A stretch of DNA of 64,000 nt from Macrosoma leucophasiata (GCA_036365455.1 JAWQUS010000010.1:17160501-17224500); one strand, 5' to 3'. Counted from the first letter of the stretch, positions 40,186 through 51,392 are shown. The notes: generated by a model from the letters alone, not told the origin. Made by a program: numbers and translations.

Positions 40186-43100
40186 CTCAGTAAGAGCTCT
40201 TTTACTAATGTAACACTTTTCTACCCTAACACTTTTTATTATAATATATAATATAAAGTATCTGTCCTCTGTGTTATTTATTTATTTATTATTCAGACGA
40301 TGAAGTCCACAAAGGCGTTGTAGTTCAAATAACACCATTAGATAAGTGGTGTCCAGTACATTGTAGTAGGTACTAATGGGCTTAGCGTTTTCAAAAGCTA
40401 TTCGTGAGAAATCGAAATGTCTATAACATTTGAGTGATACGACAACATCCCATAATGCCAAGTAAGTGGTGATTATGCGTACGTTACATCTCCGTATAGC
40501 ATAGTTGATTAAATCAGGCGCCGGCTTTGTTTCGACAGGGCATTATCTCGCATGCTTGTCAGTCACACTCCACCCACTGGTGTGACGTCAGGCATCTCGC
40601 AAACTAACCCACTATCGACAACATAATGATGTAAGACAATACTCCATTAAAATTAAACCACAGTTTACTCAAACGATGCAATCCCTTAGTGGACGTAAAC
40701 TTAGAGTGCTGTTATTATTGTGAACGGAAAATTTTAATGAGCCACTCCAAATCTTAAACGTCTTCTTTTTAGAGTTCAGGACCACGAAACCGCATGAATC
40801 CTTACTGTTTTCGCTTTCGCTGTTACTTGCTTTCAACGTCTTTTTCTACGTCAAGCACAATAATTATGATGGGCGTCGAGATAATTCCATTTAATGCATA
40901 AAATATGACCTATTTATTTACATTTGAACATGATTATGAGTTCATAGCGTGGTCTGCGAGATACGTCCGCTACAAAACAAAACGTTTTGTATCTATGCAT
41001 AAGGCATGCTCCTTCATTTGTTATTTTCCTTAAGTAAGATTTTCATACAAAGGTAAGAACCTAATCTCGTGAATATTGCAAGTCTCAGTTACCCGTGAGT
41101 TCCGTACAAGATGGGAGGTGCTACCTGGCCCAGTCAACTATTTACTACGTAGCGCATTTGCTTGATGTCTTATAGAGCTATCAGCAAACTTGTTGAACAA
41201 AATGCGGAGTAGGATAAAGTTGTTGCTGGCGATAAAGTGAGAATCGGTTTCATCAAATAAATGCGTTATACGTTAAATTTAGTTTCGGCCTTTTCAATCA
41301 GTAACCTATACAGATCAAAATATCATTTGAATTTTTATAATATTTGTATTATTTAATTTCCGTTTTGTGGGCATTCCGGTAAATCCTCTTGTAGAATCGA
41401 AGTGCAAAAGATGTAGCTTTCTACGACCAGTAGTTTCTAGTATCTCTAGAAGTGCGTTGTTTGTAAATCACTCAGTCACGCAGTTAGTCACTGTCACCCG
41501 AACGTAATGATTGTTCTTAGTTTACGCAGAAACAGCAGAAATAACAACTTTAAAACTGATAAAATGAATGTGAAAATAATTTGTGATAAAATCCCAAAAA
41601 AGATATACTAGTAAACAACTGTTTGCAGGTGGGTAAAGGTTTATTTATTTCTTGTTCGTAACTTATTACTTTTCCAGTAATAAGTTACGAATAAGAAAGC
41701 TATTAGCCTCGTGCAAGTTATTAAACTGGAGACACTAGATGTTTTGACGCGTTGATTGAATCGGACAACGCTTTGTTCGTTTTTCTCTTTTTTCAATCTT
41801 GCACGATTTTTTTTTCTTTACATTCGCTTACTGAATACCGACTTGGTCTATTAAAGTATTAGAGATTAGTAGAGAGGACAAGAGCGCACCGGCCATACTC
41901 TCGTACTCGCGTTCCCTCGTTTAGTCTCGTGGAGAATCTGGATAAGGCATAACACGTGATATCGTGGCCTGCCTCTCGGGCGCCTTGCCTCTCTAGTTAG
42001 GGAACCGTTTATTATTACTACGCTAGAAACCGTTCCCTGTGTGACTCACTCACAGTCTGAAAACAAAAGATAGCGCGCGCAACAAAATATGGCTAAACGT
42101 CTAAACTTTCCGCTCGCGCCGCCGCGTTGCAGCTCGCTGGTTCTCCCACTTGGCAGGGCAACAGGCTGCTCGAGAAGTCAGAAAATAAGACAACCACTCG
42201 GTCACTTTAGGAATACCCTTTTTCTGATTACACCACTCTATCCCTATAGACAGGCTTCGAGAAATCTTGAAGTATTTAGCAATAAACTCTTGCTGTACTC
42301 TATTCTACGTAAAGCTCTGTTGGTTACTAAGAGTATATAGAGCAAGTACACCATTAAAACAATTGTGAGTTTTCCAAAAATAACATTTGGGCCCAATGTA
42401 AATTACACTATTTGTGAACAAAACTACCAAGTCTCTTCAGTTAACTTCCAGAGTTGTTGTACCTACTACTTACTTTTATGGTTATAGCCAATAATGAGGG
42501 ACAAGCAAGAACATAATTAGAAGTGCAGGTCATTGAGCAAATTGTACAGGCAGCACTAAATGTATATAAGTCGATTAAATTGGGCACCGCTATGTTCGCG
42601 CTGGGTCGCGTTTTATCTTGCACGGTTGTCGCCCACATTCGGTTACTGGATAGCGTTGGTGATTCCGACTCGATGCACTTTTATAAATATATTTTACTTT
42701 ATATGATTGATTTAAAGCTGCAATATAAACGAGTGCTATTGATGTACAACATCACACAAAAATATCAAAAAATAGTTGTGCCCGCAAGTTACGCACAATT
42801 ATTTACATTGTTGCATTATGCTATTGTAGTTGTTACTCGGTAAATTGAGTACGTAACATTACATAACAACAGTATGTACATTTTATGATTTAGTATTAGA
42901 TTGATCCCTGCCCGAAGGCAATAATTTCTTTCCATGTTTAATATTAATTGATTTAAGGAATTCAATGGCATTGTTGTATTACTGATTTAATTTATTGGGC
43001 TCATATGGGAAGTGCGCTGGGAAAAATATATGTACTTCCGTATATTTTTTAGAATTAAGTACTTTTCAAATTTCCTATTTGCTAACTATTAAAGTCGATA

Positions 43101-43490
43101 CTTAACTTGCAAATCAATTTGTATCCAATGAACTGATACCGATACAGTAACGCTTCTATGATTTTGAAAATGTAATTTGTGATATGTAATCGTACGGGAA
43201 CTTCGTAGGCTCGATGTGTAATTTTTATTGCTGGGTACTATACCACATTCAATCTGTTCTTTGTTAGAGTGTCAATCTTTAGGACAAAATAAGTTTGACA
43301 AAGAGGAAAAAAATCTTCAGCTACATGCTCAAGTTCAGGTAATCGCATCGTTTTTCATCGCGCGTTTTTTGTGTCAAGCATAATGCTTCTGAGTGATTAC
43401 GACTCTTTTCTTATTTAACGTTTCAATGAAAAAAGCCGAGTTCAGGAAATCAATTAACGAATCGACGCTGTTGTGATTGTCATTCTCCCT
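40186..43490. other. Gene-poor stretch
   Basis: No gene supported. Holds a strong hairpin at 41648-41698 and a GC-rich, unrepetitive block at 41860-42190 (GCGCGCGCAACAAAATATGG, CTCGCGCCGCCGCGTTGCAG). The longest + frame there (42089-42340) has no recognisable domain or splice context. It could be a promoter or enhancer. Confidence 0.35.
41648..41698. ncRNA. 22-bp perfect stem hairpin, miRNA-like in shape only
   Basis: TTTCTTGTTCGTAACTTATT plus AC (41648-41669) pairs fully with 41677-41698, with one G-T wobble, around a 7-base loop TTTTCCA. The stem length and small loop resemble a miniature precursor, but real precursors are longer and imperfect. It may just be a small inverted repeat. Flanks do not extend the stem. 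Confidence 0.35.
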
Positions 43491-43640
43491 TTATAGGGTA
43501 TCGTACCTTAAAATGGAATAACGGAAGAACCCATATTAGCACAAGTGATCTTCACACAAGTTGTGTGTCTTTCTTTTTGTCTGACAGTTGAAATTTGGTA
43601 CACGAGTAATAATAGGTAATATAATTACGTCGTAATAAAG
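43490..43640 (-). repeat. LINE tail fragment next to mariner
   Basis: TATAGGGTATCGTACCTTAA and TCTTTTTGTCTGACAGTTGA resemble, on the minus strand, the end of a repeat that finishes in GGTACGGAACCC (compare 61435-61800). Confidence 0.45.
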
Positions 43641-44224
43641 AATCACAAATGAGTACACGGTTCATTAGGTTTCTTTCAGTGAGCTCGTGAGGTACCCAAA
43701 TATCGAGCTGTTTTTTGTACCCAGCTTTTTTCAAATGCGCCAAAACTGTTTTGTGATCAATTCTCAGTTCTTCAGCTACGTCGTAACTACTGATATGTCG
43801 ATCTTGCTCCACTTTTTCAAAAATGGCATCTATTTTATCCGTAATAGGGCGACCAGAGCGAGATGCATCTTTGACATAAAAATTTCCGGATTGAAAACGC
43901 TTAAACCAAATTTGTGCTACTCTCACAGACACTGCACTAGGTCCATAAACATCGCAAATTTTTTTCGCTGCTTGCGTTGCATTTTTACCTTTTTTGTAGT
44001 AAAATTTTAAAATGTATCGAATTTCTTCATTAGATTCACTCATCTTGACAGTACGAAAAACAAATGAAAATCACACATTTGCCTCATTTGAATTTGGAAT
44101 TATGTTCTTTAAAATTTTAACTTTCAATGATACCAAAACCAGCCAGATACAAATACTACAGCCAAAGAGATTTTATTACAAGTTTATACATACTATAATG
44201 CGAAAAGACTTTTTCCCCAACCTT
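43641..44224 (-). pseudogene. mariner transposon, 5' half
   Basis: The minus strand starts at the terminal repeat AAGGTTGGGGAAAAAGTCTT (44224). Its transposase frame opens at 44043 with MSESNEEIRYILKFYYKK. It includes both helix-turn-helix motifs (AQIWFKRFQSGNFYVKD; VAEELRIDHKTVLAHLKKAG) and the WVPHEL linker. It breaks off after MNRVLICDSLLRRN, just before the catalytic domain, where different sequence begins. About 580 of about 1300 bp remain. Confidence 0.88.
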
Positions 44225-44337
44225 ATATTATAATCATCAAATAAATAAATACGCATAAGTGCGTATAGTGTAAACAAAGAATCAAACAATGGGCGGTACA
44301 CTTAAAGCATAAATACGACTTTCAAAAAATGTGTAAG

Positions 44338-44669
44338 TATACAGGGTTAATTTAGATTAGCGCAACCTCTTGTAGGCAGCCTCTCTAGATCAATCCCAAC
44401 CACATATATTCTATGAATTTTTACAAATTCTTTTAAAAATAAATAAACAAAAAATGTTTTCTAAAGTTCAAACAAGCATTGCTGCCGCTGCGTCACCGGC
44501 AAGGTGCGTGGCATACATATAATATACTCTCAGAGTAAATGCCAGTTCAGAGGCAAAAAAATAATTTGTTAAAAAACATATATTTAAAAAAAACGTAGAA
44601 CAAAGAATGTTGGTGGGATTGATGTTGAGAGGCTGCTTGCAAAAGGTGAATTTCAATTAACCCTGTATA
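44338..44669. mobile_element. MITE with ~60-bp terminal repeats
   Basis: The left end TATACAGGGTTAATTTAGAT and inverted right end TATACAGGGTTAATTGAAAT extend inward to GCAGCCTCTC and ATCAATCCCA, about 60 bp with mismatches. Total about 332 bp. It sits between two mariner halves in opposite orientation. Confidence 0.82.
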
Positions 44670-44759
44670 TTGTGTAATATGATGATAACAATAATAATCA
44701 GGGACTTGGCGGGAAGATAGATATACGTATATAATATTAAAGACTTGAAACTTTCAATA

Positions 44760-44815
44760 GAAGGTACGGAACCCCATGCCCACGAGTCCGACTCGCCCAT
44801 GGCCGGTTTTTATTA
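44760..44815 (-). repeat. LINE tail fragment
   Basis: GGTACGGAACCCCATGCCCA then GAGTCCGACTCGCCCATGGC and CGGTTTTTA is the start region (AAAACCGGCCAAGTGCGAGT type) read on the minus strand. Confidence 0.6.
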
Positions 44816-45120
44816 CTCAACTTGCGCGTCCGGAATTATTGAATTCAGCTAATCACGCTACCGAATTTGGCAATTAATTCGTAATAAAATAGATTTTTAT
44901 GCCTCAGCAGTTTTGTTTGGCAATCAGTTCTCAGTAAATTAATTACCTGTCAACGCTTTGACGACTAATTTTTCCTCCAATAAATTGCTTTAAATGTTTC
45001 CTTGAGTCTCAGAGGATACTTGTTAGATTTCCATTGAAAGGGTTGTCAGGTTTTGTATTAGAAATAAGTTTAGAATTTTACGTTGATGTACTAAAAATGT
45101 TTGGTAGGCACTTCCTTATA

Positions 45121-46068
45121 ATAGGTTGGGGAAAAAGTCTTTTCGCATGATAGTATGTATGAACTTGTAATAAAATCTCTTTGGCTGAAGTATTTGTATC
45201 TGGCTGGTTTTGGTATCATTGAAAGTTAAAATTTTAAAGAACATAATTCCAAATTCAAATGAGGCAAATGTGTGATTTTCATTTGTTTTTCGTACTGTCA
45301 AGATGAGTGAATCTAATGAAGAAATTCGATACATTTTAAAATTTTACTACAAAAAGGTAAAAATGCAACGCAAGCAGCGAAATAAATTTGCGATGTTTAT
45401 GGACCTAGTGCAGTGTCTGTGAGAGTAGCACAAATTTGGTTTAAGCGTTTTCAATCCGGAAATTTTGATGTCAAAGATGCATCTCGCTCTGGTCGCCCTA
45501 TTACGGATAAAATGCATGCCATTTTTGAAAAAGTGGAGCAAGATCGACATATCAGTAGTGACGACGTAGCTGAAGAACTGAGAATTGATCACAAAACAGT
45601 TTTGGCGCATTTGAAAAAAGCTGGGTACAAAAAAAAGCTCGATATTTGGGTACCTCACGAGCTCACTGAAAGAAACCTAATGAACCGTGTACTCATTTGT
45701 GATTCTTTATTACGACGTAATGAAACCGAATCATTTTTGAAGAAGCTGATGACTGGTGATGAAAAGTGGATCACGTACGACAAGAACGTGCGAAAACGGT
45801 CGTGGTCAAAGGCCGGTCAGGCTTCACAGACTGTGGCGAAACCCGGGTTAACTCGCAATAAGGTGATGTTGTGTGTGTGGTGGGATTGGAAGGGCATTAT
45901 TCATTATGAGCTATTACCACCAGGCAGGACTATCGATTCTGAACTCTACAGCGACCAACTGATGAGATTAAAGCAAGAAGTTGAGAGAAAGCGGCCGGAA
46001 TTGATCAACAGAAGGGGTGTGGTGTTTCATCATGATAACGCTAGACCTCACACATACATCAACCAATA
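45121..46068 (+). pseudogene. mariner transposon, 3' end lost
   Basis: The + strand copy starts with terminal repeat ATAGGTTGGGGAAAAAGTCT. The start MSESNEEIRYILKFYYKK at 45303 runs into a frameshift where G is lost near 45357 and a stop follows. The frame is recovered at 45413 with SVRVAQIWFKRFQSGNF and continues to LMTGDEKWITYD (first catalytic Asp), WWDWKGIIHYELLPPG and VVFHHDNARPH (second Asp). It then stops at 46060 where a tRNA-like element begins. The third Asp (SPDLAPSD) and the right end are missing. Orientation is opposite to the 43641-44224 copy. Confidence 0.9.
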
Positions 46069-46082
46069 CTATTGAACTTAAG

Positions 46083-46220
46083 AAATGAAAGAAAAAACGG
46101 AAAGAAAAATTTGACTTCGGGCAGGAATCGAACCTGCGACCGCAGGATAACCAGTCCAGCCGCTTTACTACTAAGCTACCGGAGTCCCTTTTTGGTAGTT
46201 TCCGTTTTTTCTTTCATTTC
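46083..46220. mobile_element. tRNA-like sequence between perfect 22-bp inverted repeats
   Basis: Arms 46083-46103/4 (GAAATGAAAGAAAAAACGGA) and 46199-46220 (its exact complement) enclose a tRNA-like sequence on the minus strand. It interrupts the mariner at 45121-46068. Immediately to the right comes CGCATGTGTTAATGCGAAAA, the same sequence that starts each unit of the array at 47866. There, however, the tRNA-like part lies in the opposite orientation. Confidence 0.8.
46113..46186 (-). tRNA. tRNA-like sequence, probably not functional
   Basis: On the minus strand, acceptor GACTCCGG pairs with CCGAAGTC save one C-A mismatch. The D stem GCTT/AAGC is perfect. The T arm GCAGG-TTCGATT-CCTGC is perfect, with a standard box B. 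The anticodon arm (GCTGGACTGGTTATCCTGC) does not form a clean 5-bp stem with a 7-base loop, so I assign no anticodon. It resembles the tRNA-like units at 48051 and 48358. Confidence 0.45.
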
Positions 46221-48050
46221 TCAAGTTCACTCGCATGTGTTAATGCGAAAAATAAATAGTACAAATACTATTGGAATGCAAAATCAGCCTGCTCATCGGC
46301 GGTTTCGGCATCTCTATACTTAAAGCGCAGTAAATAGATACAAACAGTATGGAAACTAAGCCCATTTTATAAAATATTTACCTACGCATTGAATTTTGAA
46401 GCAACAGGGGGGTCACTAAATTTTTTAAATAATGGTGTTATTATTTTTGCATTTACTGACGTTTACTCAAGCGTATTGGGATGTTGACTATTTTTTTATT
46501 GGTTACCCTGTAATAGTATTGGATAAATAAATACTATTTGTCTTTGAAACATATCTATATCTATGCATATAATAAAATAGTAAAACCCGCGTGTCTGTAC
46601 ATTGTATATATTTACGAAAAACTAATTGGGGGCGATGTTAAAATAGTATTAGAACACTTTTCAATGATTTTTAATTTTATTGTCTGTCTGTTTGTCTGTT
46701 TGTCCCTTTGTCCAGGCTAATCTCCGAAGATAGTGGACGGATTCGAATGAAACTTTTTGTGGTGTATAGATACTAAGCCTGGCCAACATTTAGGCTACTT
46801 TTTACTGCGGGAAAATCCCCCATTCCCACGGGAATCTCTACATTTAATAAAATCGTAGGAAAGTCAAAACTGTACATTGATTATTTTTTAAAAGAATACT
46901 TGGAACGTGATCTACAATAAAAATCAAAGCCAAAAATAGTTTTCATATTTTTTGTCTGTTTGTCTGTATGTATGTCCGGGCTAAACTAAAAAAGTACCTA
47001 CTAACGGGTCCGGTCAACATACAGGCTACATATTATCACGCTATCTCCTACGGGGGCAGAGCTGTAAATCTTTAAAATCGTAGGAAAGTCAAAACTGTAC
47101 ACTGTTTTTTTTTGTTTTAAAGAATACTTGGGGCGTGATCTACTATCGATATCGAAGCCAAATATAGTGTTTGTTTTGTCTGTTGTTGTTTGTCTGTATG
47201 TACCTATGTCCGAGCTAAACTCAAAAAGTAATGGATCTTAATGGATTTACTTCAAATTTTGCATAAATATCTGAGAATTTTCAAGGACACCGCATTGAGT
47301 AGGTAAGGTTTATAGGCAACGTGCATCCAAATAATGGCGAAAGCTATTTCCTGCGGCTGTTACTTCATACGGTCCGAGGCCCAACGTATTTAGCTTTTCT
47401 GAGGACATTGGATGGCGTGGAGTTTTCCACTTTCCGCGCAGCCTGCGTAGCACGTCACCTTCTCGACGGTTACCAAAACTGGGATTACACCCTTTGCGGA
47501 GGCAAGCGTCAGTGACGGAGAAATATCGCCATCATCTGTCTGAAGATTTTCTACGAGCTTTGAGACACGTGCTACTGGAGACGAAGTCGAAGTAACTAAT
47601 GAAGGCATGCTGAACACCTGTATTAGTTCATTTCAAGATGTGGTAATTTCCACCACTGATTGAACTATCGAGTATGGGTTACCAGCTCCCCAAATCTTCA
47701 CCGCATCAAGACCGTAGAAATTGGCAAGGCAGTTTAATATTCCCTTATATTTAGAGAGTGCCGAAATGACTGTTTTTGGTGTGTCATGTAACAGTGATAT
47801 CCACGTGCTCAAGGATTGCTCTCTTATTGTATGGGATGAGTGTACGATGGCCAATAGAAAGGCAGCATGTGTTAATGCGAAATAATATAAAACAATTATT
47901 AAGGGTAAAAGCGACTTCTTTACGATATTCAATAAACTGAAAAGTCTATTATATCGGTTGCCTAACTAGCATAGTTGGTAATAGATGGCGCTGTTGCTAC
48001 CATAAAGCAATGCAATAGATTTGAAGGAAAGATTTGAAAAATCGGGCAGG

Positions 48051-48124
48051 GCTTCAGTAGCTCAATTGGAAGAGCGGCTGGACTAGATTCCCAGTAGGTC
48101 GCGAGTTCGAGTCTCGTCTGAAGT
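48051..48124 (+). tRNA. tRNA-Tyr-like sequence, unit 1
   Basis: Acceptor GCTTCAG pairs with CTGAAGT (one G-T), D stem GCTC/GAGC and T arm GCGAG-TTCGAGT-CTCGT (one G-T). Box A TAGCTCAATTGG and box B GTTCGAGTC are intact. The wording TAGCTCA, GAGCGG, GGACT and AGGTCG follows eukaryotic tRNA-Tyr. The anticodon arm GCTGG-ACTAGATTC-CCAGT has a nine-base loop, two too many, and no clear GTA anticodon. Likely a SINE head that can still recruit RNA polymerase III. Confidence 0.5.
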
Positions 48125-48357
48125 CAAATTTTTCTTTCCATTTTTCTTTAAAAATAAAATATATTTCACAAGCATGTGTTAATGCGAAATAATATAAAAC
48201 AATGATTAAGGGTAAAAGCGACTTCTTTACGATATTCAATAAACTGAAAAGTCTATTATATCGGTTGCCTAACTAGCATAGTTGGTAATAGATGGTGCTG
48301 TTGCTACCATAAAGCAATGCAATAGATGTGAAGGAAAGATTTGACAAATCGGGCAGG

Positions 48358-48431
48358 GCTTCAGTAGCTCAATTGGAAGAGCGGCTGGACTAGTTTCCCA
48401 GTAGGTCGCGAGTTCGAGTCTCGCCTGAAGT
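48358..48431 (+). tRNA. tRNA-Tyr-like sequence, unit 2
   Basis: As in unit 1, but the T stem is perfect (GCGAG/CTCGC) and the anticodon loop reads ACTAGTTTC. Two base differences from unit 1, one of which improves pairing. Confidence 0.5.
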
Positions 48432-49468
48432 CAAATTTTTCTTTCCATTTTTCTTTAAAAATAAAAATATATTTCACAAGCATGTGTTAATGCGAAATAA
48501 TATAAAACAATTAATAGAAAGGCAGTTGAGGCCGTGGACAGAACCCTGCAGGACATCCGCATGAACGAACATTTGAGTGGGTGGTGTCACATTACTGTTC
48601 ACTGACGATTTCCGGCAAACGCTCCCCGTGGTGACGCGAAGATCGAGGGCTGACGAGATGAATGCTTTGTTGAAACGATCTTAACGAGTTCGTACCTACG
48701 CTGCGCTTGACCATTAATATGAGAGCTTGCCTCGACGACAATGCACGTACTCAGGAATTTTCCGATGTCCTTTTAAGTCTTCGCGGAAGCACTCTACCAG
48801 AAGAGAGAGGTGGATAGGTGGTGTTTCCAGAGTCTCTCGACAGAGATGTATCCAGGTGAGAAGAACTCATTGTCGGTGTCGGGCAGGATAATAAATAGCT
48901 ACTCCGACAAACTTCGTATCGCCTTAGAGGTATAAACAAATTAACTGTCCAAAAAATCGAAAAAAAAAATGGTGAGAATCACCCTTACCATTTAGGAATA
49001 TAAAAAAAGACTACAACCGATTCTCATACACACAAAATTTCATAATGATCGGTCTAGCCGCTGCGGAGGAGTATTGTTACAAACACTGTCACACGCGATT
49101 TTTTTAAATATGTTAGATATTATAACAATACATCATTCTTGCCTTTCAAAATCACCAGGAAGTTTAAAAAACGATAGCTCCGGTTTTGATGATGCAGAGT
49201 TCAAACAGTCGTATACCACCACTATACCAGGCAATACGCTCGTGGCATCTTTAATACACTCTTGGAAATAAAAACAAACCGCAACGTGACCGCTCGTCTC
49301 GACGCGACACTCGCTAATGTAGCACTGCGAGAACCGCTTAGAGGCCTCGTAGATGCGCATGTTTGTGTGAGTGTGCCGTTTTGAACGCTTTGTATGTAGT
49401 TACTTTACTGTTTACAATCTATTTGCTGTGCTTAAAGTCTAGGTACTTTAAATATAGAGATGCCGAAC

Positions 49469-50800
49469 CCGAAGTATACTGACTTGCTCGCCCATTGGCG
49501 TCCTCAAAATGAAGATTTCAACGTGGGATGTTTTTCTTGTATAATTAACTTCAATGCGCTCTCTCTGTGCTTCATAAAAGCGTTTGTGATTAGTTATCTG
49601 TCCTTTTAGTGTTATTATTCGTAACAATTATTTAAATAGTAATGGCCTGTTAACCTATCACCTAATGACCTCTGCACCGCTTGGATACCTACACCTGGTC
49701 GAATCGATTGTTTGTGTGTAAAGTGAGCGCATCTGTTCCATTTAATTATTTATACACTAGACGGCACTTCAACTTGAGCTAAATACCTGTGCGGGTTTGG
49801 CATATAAGATCAAAATTGGAGAGGCCGGAAGTGCCTCCACCAAGACTAGCCAAGCGAAGCGCAAGCTACCTTTTCTCTCGAAATGCTTCGTTGTTGTCTT
49901 GAGCCAACATAAATTGGGTTTGGATTTCAACAGTTAAGTGACATTCTCTGGATATGATGTCAATAGTATTAACATGTCCATACTAATAGACTCATTACGT
50001 AACTTATTTTTTTTTGCAATTTTACAGATTTTTGTTGCAAATTTATTTTACAGATTCACTTCATCACACAGCATTCACCTATCCTAAAGCTGTATGCTTG
50101 TGACTTATTTTCAGGAAATTAGAAACTGCATAATACTAAGATTAATAAGTAAATGTTTGTATCTATTTAGCCTATAACTTCCACATTTTTAATTTGTCAT
50201 TGAATAATAAGAACAAAATATAACACTGTTGCTAAAAAAGCTTTTTTTTTTAATTCTCCATTCAAAGAGCTTGACGTAGAATCAATAGCCGTTAACACCA
50301 ACACTATATTATTATAATTTATCGTTCATAACTTTATTATTCATAAATATTATAACATTATAACATTACTTCAACACAATATACTGACGTTATGTCTGCA
50401 GTCTAAATTCCTTAGAATATATTCAAGGTGAAAGTCAAAGAAAACAGAGAACCATTTACTTAAGCATATTCTGTGAATGTTGAGTGGCGTTTATCAAAGG
50501 GTCGAAGATCAAAGCTATTGAAGCGAATAAATAAAAAAGGAGATACCTATTTCTTCGTGTTTGTTTAGAGGCTACTTTCCATTTAACGGATACGAATTTC
50601 AATTTTATGAATGCCATTCGTTTAACGTACGTAACTCAATTTATTATTGACATTTCATAGTTGGACACCAGTAGGTTTATTTACAATAGATTTGTTAACT
50701 TTGCCTCTGAATCAGTTTCGTCCTGGTTCCGGTAATTTTTTTGAGGGTTAAATATTCAGAAATCATTGATTACGGTCAATTGATTTACCGAGTTGGAAGG
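49469..50800. other. Intergenic, no gene seen
   Basis: AT-rich. No repeat family recognised. Confidence 0.3.
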
Positions 50801-51251
50801 GGGTCGTCCATTAATCACGTTTTGTTTTTAGCGTCGGTTTGAACCCGTGCTCCCCCCTTGGTGATACGTGTTGAGGTTTTAGATTAACCCCCCACCCCCA
50901 CCTAAGATTACGAGTATTTTTATGGAATAAAATAGGTAGGTGAGTACCTTTTTTCTAAATTTAGCGGAAAGTTAGGCATTGGGGAAAGAACACGCGAATG
51001 TAATATTATCAACTTAGGTACTAAGCACGCGTTTGGCGTGAAAATTACTGACTCTTGCGACTGTGGTTGAGACGAATGTTTCTCAAATTGTTGCCGAAAA
51101 CACGCACCAGTTTTCGGTTGAAATAGGGCACTCAAAAAAGAAATAAATACACGTGATATCACCCCATACCCCATTCCCCCTTGTGATGTTTCGTGAATTT
51201 TTCCGGACCCCCCCTCCCCCTTTTAAGCCTCACGTGATTAATGGATGACCC
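50801..51251. mobile_element. MITE with GGGTCRTCCATTAATCACGT ends
   Basis: GGGTCGTCCATTAATCACGT at the left and, inverted, GGGTCATCCATTAATCACGT at the right agree at 19 of 20 positions. Next to them lie C-rich tracts (CCCCCCACCCCCACC; CCCCCCCTCCCCC) on the same strand. About 451 bp, no transposase. Confidence 0.85.
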
Positions 51252-51392
51252 TATGGTTCGTATTTTTTAATTTCAATATATGTATATATATTTTCATCCG
51301 CCACTGTGCCTACATGTAACTACCATCTATTCATCGTCTCCTAAGCTTCTTTAGGTGTGAAAAGCAACCTGTTATTCGCTTTTTTTTTTAAT

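Larger units (their letters stand above)
47853..48525 (+). mobile_element. Tandem tRNA-like dimer insertion with 13-bp duplication
   Basis: Exact copies of AATAGAAAGGCAG (47853-47865 and 48513-48525) flank a 647-bp insert. The insert is two nearly identical units, 47866-48172 (307 bp) and 48173-48480 (308 bp), plus 32 bp of a third. Each unit starts CATGTGTTAATGCGAAATAA, contains a 74-bp tRNA-like sequence, and ends ATATATTTCACAAG. The units differ at only a handful of bases. The insertion splits Helitron helicase motif II from its continuation, so it came after the Helitron. This looks like retroposition of a multimeric tRNA-derived SINE. Confidence 0.88.
46560..48960 (+). pseudogene. Helitron copy 1, non-autonomous, helicase relics
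   Basis: Starts with the Helitron-type 5' end TCTATGCATATAATAAAATA. Microsatellite-like GTCTGTTTGTCTGTTTGTCC and repeated GTCTGTATGTATGTCCGGGC precede helicase relics on the + strand. MHPNNGESYFLRLLLHTVRG at 47321 is the conserved region before the P-loop of Helitron Pif1-type helicases. LIVWDECTMANRKAV at about 47835 is motif II. After the inserted array come AVDRTLQDIR and, at about 48575, DDFRQTLPVV (motif III). The replication initiator (Rep) domain and the P-loop segment are missing, so this is a deleted, inactive copy. The 3' end (CTRR after a hairpin) was not located. Confidence 0.75.
46306..49468. mobile_element. Possible composite element with outer inverted ends
   Basis: The left end GGCATCTCTATACTTAAAGC leads into GCAGTAAATAGATACAAACA. 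The inverted right end GGCATCTCTATATTTAAAGT, after a 15-bp insertion, leads into CACAGCAAATAGATTGTAAA. The right inner part (49280-49445: CTTAGAGGCCTCGTAGATGC, GCATGTTTGTGTGAGTG) matches the TIR element at 31766-32744. Between the ends lie the Helitron copy and the tRNA-like array. Either the Helitron inserted into this TIR element, or the ends belong to two separate MITEs. Confidence 0.5.

Noticed and set aside
42089..42340. 83-codon frame starting MAKRLNFPLAPP in a GC-rich block
   Set aside because: No recognisable domain, low complexity, no splice signals in support; more likely regulatory DNA.
46113..48431. Functional tRNA genes
   Set aside because: All three have good acceptor, D and T arms, but anticodon loops of wrong size and no clear anticodon; they sit in repeats, so SINE heads are more likely.
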